DNA of 64,000 nucleotides from Mesorhizobium sp. ES1-1 (GTDB lineage Bacteria; Pseudomonadota; Alphaproteobacteria; Rhizobiales; Rhizobiaceae): positions 1 through 64,000 of the forward strand of contig NZ_JAIUGX010000013.1 of NCBI RefSeq assembly GCF_020164785.1, read 5' to 3'. Position 1 is the stretch's first letter; the number at the start of each line of letters is the position of its first letter. Below the pieces are notes generated by a model, which had not been told where the DNA came from, did no database searches, and saw nothing but the letters and a program-made list of their open reading frames with translations. Below, piece after piece: positions 61,401 to 64,000 of the stretch. Position numbers and translations under genes: made by a program.

Positions 61401-64000
61401 GGAAACGCAGCAACTCAAGAGCCGCGACGGCACCTTGCTGTCCAGCACCATCACCAGCACCAGTGGCGACCTCAAGACAATATCGATCTCAGCTGACGCC
61501 AATGGTGACGGCCACGTCGATATGGCCAAGACGATCGTCGTCGATGGCGCCGGCGTGACGACCTCAACCGTCAGCCAATTCAATGCGGACGGCTCCCTGG
61601 TCGGCAGGACATACGACCAGACTTCGGCTGACGGCCTCTCGCTCACAAGCAAGGTCGACATCGATGGCGATGGCATTTACGATAGTGTTGTCACTGACGT
61701 GACGACCACGGATGCCTCCAGCAACCGCACTCGCACTGTTACGACCAAGAGCGCCAATAGCACGCTGATAGGCAGCTCCGCGATTACCACCACTGCCGAT
61801 AGCCTGACGCAGACTGAGAGGGACGACATCGACGGCGACGGCATAGTCGACCGCACGATTGTGACGGCGACGGTCCTCGGTGGCGACGGCAGCCGTACCG
61901 TGACCTCAACGACCACCAGCACCAGCGGCGTCTTGCTGGCCAAGACCGAGCTGAAGACCAGTGCCGACCGCAAGACGACTACCACCAAAGTCGACGCGAA
62001 CGGCGATACCAAGATCGATCAAACGGTGGTGAATGTCGTCAATGCAGATGGCAGCGAGGTCTCCACTGTCTCCGACACCGACATCAACGGCGTGTTGCAC
62101 GGCAAGACGGAAACCAGCATCTCCAGCGACGGATTGACCAATACCGTCAAGCAGGACGTGAATGGCGACGGTGTCTATGATTCGACCACGCAGGCCGTGA
62201 CCACCATAGCGGCTTCTGGTGCCCGCACAACGACGACCTCCACGACCTCAAGCAACGGCACGTTGCTCGCTAGGACCATCGCAGCGGTCTCGGCGAATGG
62301 CCTGAGCGTGAACATCCAGGCCGATGCCGACGGCAATAGCGTCTTCGAAAGCAAATCGAGCGATGTCACCGTTCTCAACGCGGACGGTTCGAAGACCCGT
62401 ACCGTCTCAGCATTGAGCGGCAGCGGCGTGCTCATTGCCAAGACACTCACGTTCAGCAGTGCCGACGGACATATGGTGACTACATCGACCGATGTTGACG
62501 GCGACGGCCTATTCGAGCTCGTTTCGTCCGATGTGAAACTTCTCGGATCAAACGGTAGTACAAGCGAAACTCTACAGCTGAAGAGCCGCGACGGTTCGCT
62601 GCTTTCGAGTTCGACCACCAACATCAGCGCGGATCAAAAGACGACTTCGAATTCGACGGATGCCGATGGCGACGGACACGTCGACACAGTCAAGACGATC
62701 GTCGTCGACAATGCCGGCGTAACCACTTCGACCGTGAACAGATACACCCCCAATGGCACGCTTGTCGGCAAGACCTTCGACCAGATATCAGCCAACGCAC
62801 TGTCGCTGACCAGCAAGGCAGACATTGACGGCGACGGCACTTATGACACCACCGTTGCCGAGGTGACGACCATCGATGCCTCTGGCAACAAGACCCGAAC
62901 CGTAACAAACAGGAGCGCCAACGGCACCCTGGTCGGCAGTTCGGTCGTAACCACCAGTGCAAATGGTCTAACGCAAACTAAGAAGGACGATATTAACGCA
63001 GACGGCACGGTCGATCGCACCACGGTGACCGCAACCACGCTTGCCGCCGATGGCAGCAAGACGTCGACCTCTACGACCACTAGCACAAGCGGCGCCGTGC
63101 TGGCCAAGACCGAAATGACGACGAGTGCCGACCAAAAGACGGTCACGACCAAAATAGATGCCAACGGTGACAACAAGACTGACCGGACGCAGGTCGACAT
63201 CCTGAACGCCGATGGCAGCGTCACAACCACGGTGTCGGACACTGACATTAACGGCGTGCAGCATGGCAAGTCGGAAACGACGCACTCGGCTGACGGCCTC
63301 ACCGCGACCGTGAAACAGGACATGAATGGCGACGGGGTCTACGACACAATCACGCAAGGCGTGACTGCGATCGCCGCCTCGGGCGCCCACACGACCACGA
63401 CTTCGACGACGTCCAATAACGGCTCGCTCCTGTCGAAGAAGATTGCGACAATCTCAGGGAATGGCTTGAGCACCGATGTTCAGGTGGACAGCGACGGAGA
63501 CGGCATCGTCGAGGACGAGTCGAGCGACGTCACTGTGCTGAACGCTGATGGCTCGACGACTCGTACGGTCTCGGCACTGGCGGGAACGGGAGCCCTCATC
63601 GGCAAGACCATCAAGACGACTAGCGCGAATGGCCTAGTAAGGACAGTGCAGTCGGACCTCGACGGTAATGGCACGATCGACCGGACCAGCACATCCACCA
63701 CAACGCTTGGCGCCGACGGTTCGAAATCCGAGACCGCCATCGTCAAGAATGCCAGCAATGCCCAGATTGCGCGATATGAGACGATCACCAGTGGCGACGG
63801 CAACACGGTGACATCGACTAGAGACCTCGATGGTGACGGCATGGTCGATGAGACCACTTCGTCCGTTCTCAACATGAACGGCTCGACCACAACGGTCATT
63901 CGCACCTACGCGGTTGGAGTTCTGACTTCTTCTGCGACGAAGACAGTAAGCGCCAACGGCCTCTCCAGCACGCTCGCCGCCGATCTCGACGGCAACAGCT
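58489..64000 (+). CDS. giant repetitive calcium-binding-type secreted protein (partial, no stop in window)
   Basis: GTG at 58489 (GAAAGG 8 bases upstream) opens a frame that stays open to the last base, giving at least 1837 residues. Residues ~20-160 are Gly/Ala-rich and amphipathic; ~170-500 are Asn/Pro/Gly/Ser-rich. A module typical of FrpC-like RTX proteins follows (HPVLLDLAGNGLSI, then LDLEGDGYQHRTAWAG), with EF-hand-like loops DADGDGKISRSSEF (from residue 564) and DTNHNGLLDAGDDRW (from 598). From about residue 700 the protein is a long array of ~55-residue units with DxDGDG turns and Thr/Ser-rich strands. The type I exporter genes just upstream suggest secretion; the C-terminal signal lies outside the window. 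Role: adhesin, biofilm or toxin-like. Confidence 0.85.
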   Translation, partial: MGQDNKSNKGSLFDGAEKGSVALAGSLSGQDAGIAAAAGFAKTAEQAKGAIEAGKVLGPMGIAAGAVYGGVAGYKENGITGAVAGAGKETAAGIAGWAAAEYTAGAIASIPGVGEEPIGLAVAGVAGAFVGFGTTVFGPIAVESLPDTNLDPTGNAQRYLDNLPMMTGIDRPDPGVPSQSQNPFTPENNSLGPLSPVSEPQPGTNSAPSAGLNPNAFTSNNNSFGPFSPVGEQRPGTMSAPSGAADARAADKNSSPNGGTFNTSGATQSGNPSGHNVGYNAGYGDDYSGAENNGTGSSYGVSKPTHYSPDPNFLGGVQLQGPSYVQSQVVDLTAPAQIYSPTTPQPAIAAVDPNYGLVTVGLAQVYIGPQVYYDVTTKPAAVVPHPVPTPPRARVAPIPAIVPALVYVPGVGYTNKPDPIDAVGAAVQNALDAGLSPAAATAIGMTVAQQRHVSPDDPNLHMRIANLTGATGGKSDHASNSSPGGLGNSVNGVSAVGDHAGHPNGVSGNPGNGWGGHPVLLDLAGNGLSINELSSSSQFLDLEGDGYQHRTAWAGNGNGVLVLDADGDGKISRSSEFVFTEWDQSATSDLEALKSVFDTNHNGLLDAGDDRWSDFKIMVDGQLVSLASLGIASIDLTATGSGQNFADSSAITGTTTYMKTDGTTGAVGDALLASDANGYIIKSAFVTNGDGSKTTTLGGYNKDGTLAFQNRITVSADGLSTTTQFDDDGNGTYERSQTDVTTITAGVRQRTVSDFNTDGSLAERTTTTTSADKKTVTTALDQEGDGAPDQTQAFVRNVDGSTVTTVSENSVNGTLLRKVVTAASADGLSKTVQRDTTGTGVYDLTSTETTVVAGDGTRTKTAADTSSGGTLIDRELTVSSADGRTRTVLHDRDGDGTYEIRDATIITSGAGNSTVTTVSTYSSTNVLIAKTVATTSSDGLSKTVSTDSNGDGQADLVSSDVTVVGAGGSLTETQQLKSRDGTLLSSTITSTSGDLKTISISADANGDGHVDMAKTIVVDGAGVTTSTVSQFNADGSLVGRTYDQTSADGLSLTSKVDIDGDGIYDSVVTDVTTTDASSNRTRTVTTKSANSTLIGSSAITTTADSLTQTERDDIDGDGIVDRTIVTATVLGGDGSRTVTSTTTSTSGVLLAKTELKTSADRKTTTTKVDANGDTKIDQTVVNVVNADGSEVSTVSDTDINGVLHGKTETSISSDGLTNTVKQDVNGDGVYDSTTQAVTTIAASGARTTTTSTTSSNGTLLARTIAAVSANGLSVNIQADADGNSVFESKSSDVTVLNADGSKTRTVSALSGSGVLIAKTLTFSSADGHMVTTSTDVDGDGLFELVSSDVKLLGSNGSTSETLQLKSRDGSLLSSSTTNISADQKTTSNSTDADGDGHVDTVKTIVVDNAGVTTSTVNRYTPNGTLVGKTFDQISANALSLTSKADIDGDGTYDTTVAEVTTIDASGNKTRTVTNRSANGTLVGSSVVTTSANGLTQTKKDDINADGTVDRTTVTATTLAADGSKTSTSTTTSTSGAVLAKTEMTTSADQKTVTTKIDANGDNKTDRTQVDILNADGSVTTTVSDTDINGVQHGKSETTHSADGLTATVKQDMNGDGVYDTITQGVTAIAASGAHTTTTSTTSNNGSLLSKKIATISGNGLSTDVQVDSDGDGIVEDESSDVTVLNADGSTTRTVSALAGTGALIGKTIKTTSANGLVRTVQSDLDGNGTIDRTSTSTTTLGADGSKSETAIVKNASNAQIARYETITSGDGNTVTSTRDLDGDGMVDETTSSVLNMNGSTTTVIRTYAVGVLTSSATKTVSANGLSSTLAADLDGNS
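60600..64000 (+). repeat. tandem ~55-residue repeats in a 1164-bp higher-order array
   Basis: Units of about 166 bases each contain a Ser-Ala-Asp-Gly-Leu-type turn, then a DxDGDG loop, then a Thr/Ser-rich strand region. Landmarks recur at an exact 1164-base interval: 61270, 62434 and 63598 (start of I-A/G-K-T), 61417 and 62581 (LKSRDG), 61822 and 62986 (DDI), 62161 and 63325 (NGDGVYD). 1164 bases is 388 codons or seven units, so a block of seven diverged units was duplicated as a whole. The third block runs out of the window. Confidence 0.85.

Noticed and set aside
60769..63905. Several long minus-strand open frames inside the repeat array
   Set aside because: They mirror the repeat's codon pattern, recur with the repeat period, have no ribosome sites and give Val/Ser/Arg-rich low-complexity peptides; the plus-strand frame is continuous and protein-like.
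60600..64000. CRISPR array
   Set aside because: The repeats are coding, diverged, about 166 bases long and in frame throughout; no short identical repeats with unique spacers occur anywhere in the window.

Overview
The window is high-GC DNA from an alphaproteobacterium of the Rhizobiales, most like Mesorhizobium or a close relative. This is inferred from gene content: an ExoX-type exopolysaccharide regulator, DUF930 and DUF6074 proteins, SorC-regulated ABC uptake operons, an FMN-dependent sulfonate monooxygenase operon and dense ATGA-type gene overlaps. No rRNA or intact tRNA gene was seen.

Layout. 1-10 kb: the tail of a 2-oxo-acid dehydrogenase E2 gene, then a SorC regulator divergent from a five-gene operon (ferric-iron-type ABC importer, metallo-beta-lactamase-fold hydrolase, SurE phosphatase), a DUF930 envelope protein and a HAD hydrolase. 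10-18 kb: a glucitol/sorbitol-type PTS locus (GutM, EIIC, EIIBC, EIIA and an HPr-EI fusion) with a second SorC regulator and a cupin. A near-perfect sigma-54 promoter then precedes an ExoX-like gene. 18-26 kb: a secreted MBL-fold protein, a taurine/sulfonate uptake and desulfonation operon with an unusual structured leader, and a pyruvate-oxidase-like ThDP enzyme.

26.36 to at least 45.22 kb: an integrated element. Its left end is a 45-nt 3' fragment of tRNA-Arg(CCT) beside a tyrosine integrase. Inside are an Arc-type regulator, an AlpA-like protein, a Rep-like AAA ATPase with iteron-like repeats, an orphan terminase small subunit and an orphan tape-measure-like protein. No large terminase, portal or capsid gene was recognised. 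That gene set recalls phage satellites (phage-inducible chromosomal islands). Its cargo includes an HTH-DUF2971 pair, a DUF3800 protein, a small cysteine-rich secreted protein and, at the right, a HerA-like ATPase (DUF853), a patatin-like phospholipase (CapV type) and a CD-NTase packed as one operon. The last two form a short CBASS anti-phage system; the ATPase is an unexpected partner.

45.9-53.5 kb: a catabolic cluster (orphan Leu/Ile/Val-type binding protein, ornithine-cyclodeaminase-like enzyme, divergent LysR regulator, GMC oxidoreductase, aldehyde dehydrogenase, enolase-superfamily enzyme). 54-64 kb: a type I secretion ABC exporter and membrane fusion protein, an AT-rich membrane protein gene, and a very large calcium-binding-type repetitive protein that is open to the window edge and built from ~55-residue units arranged in a 1164-bp higher-order repeat. 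The exporter very probably secretes this protein.

All calls come from reading the sequence and family knowledge; no database search was run.
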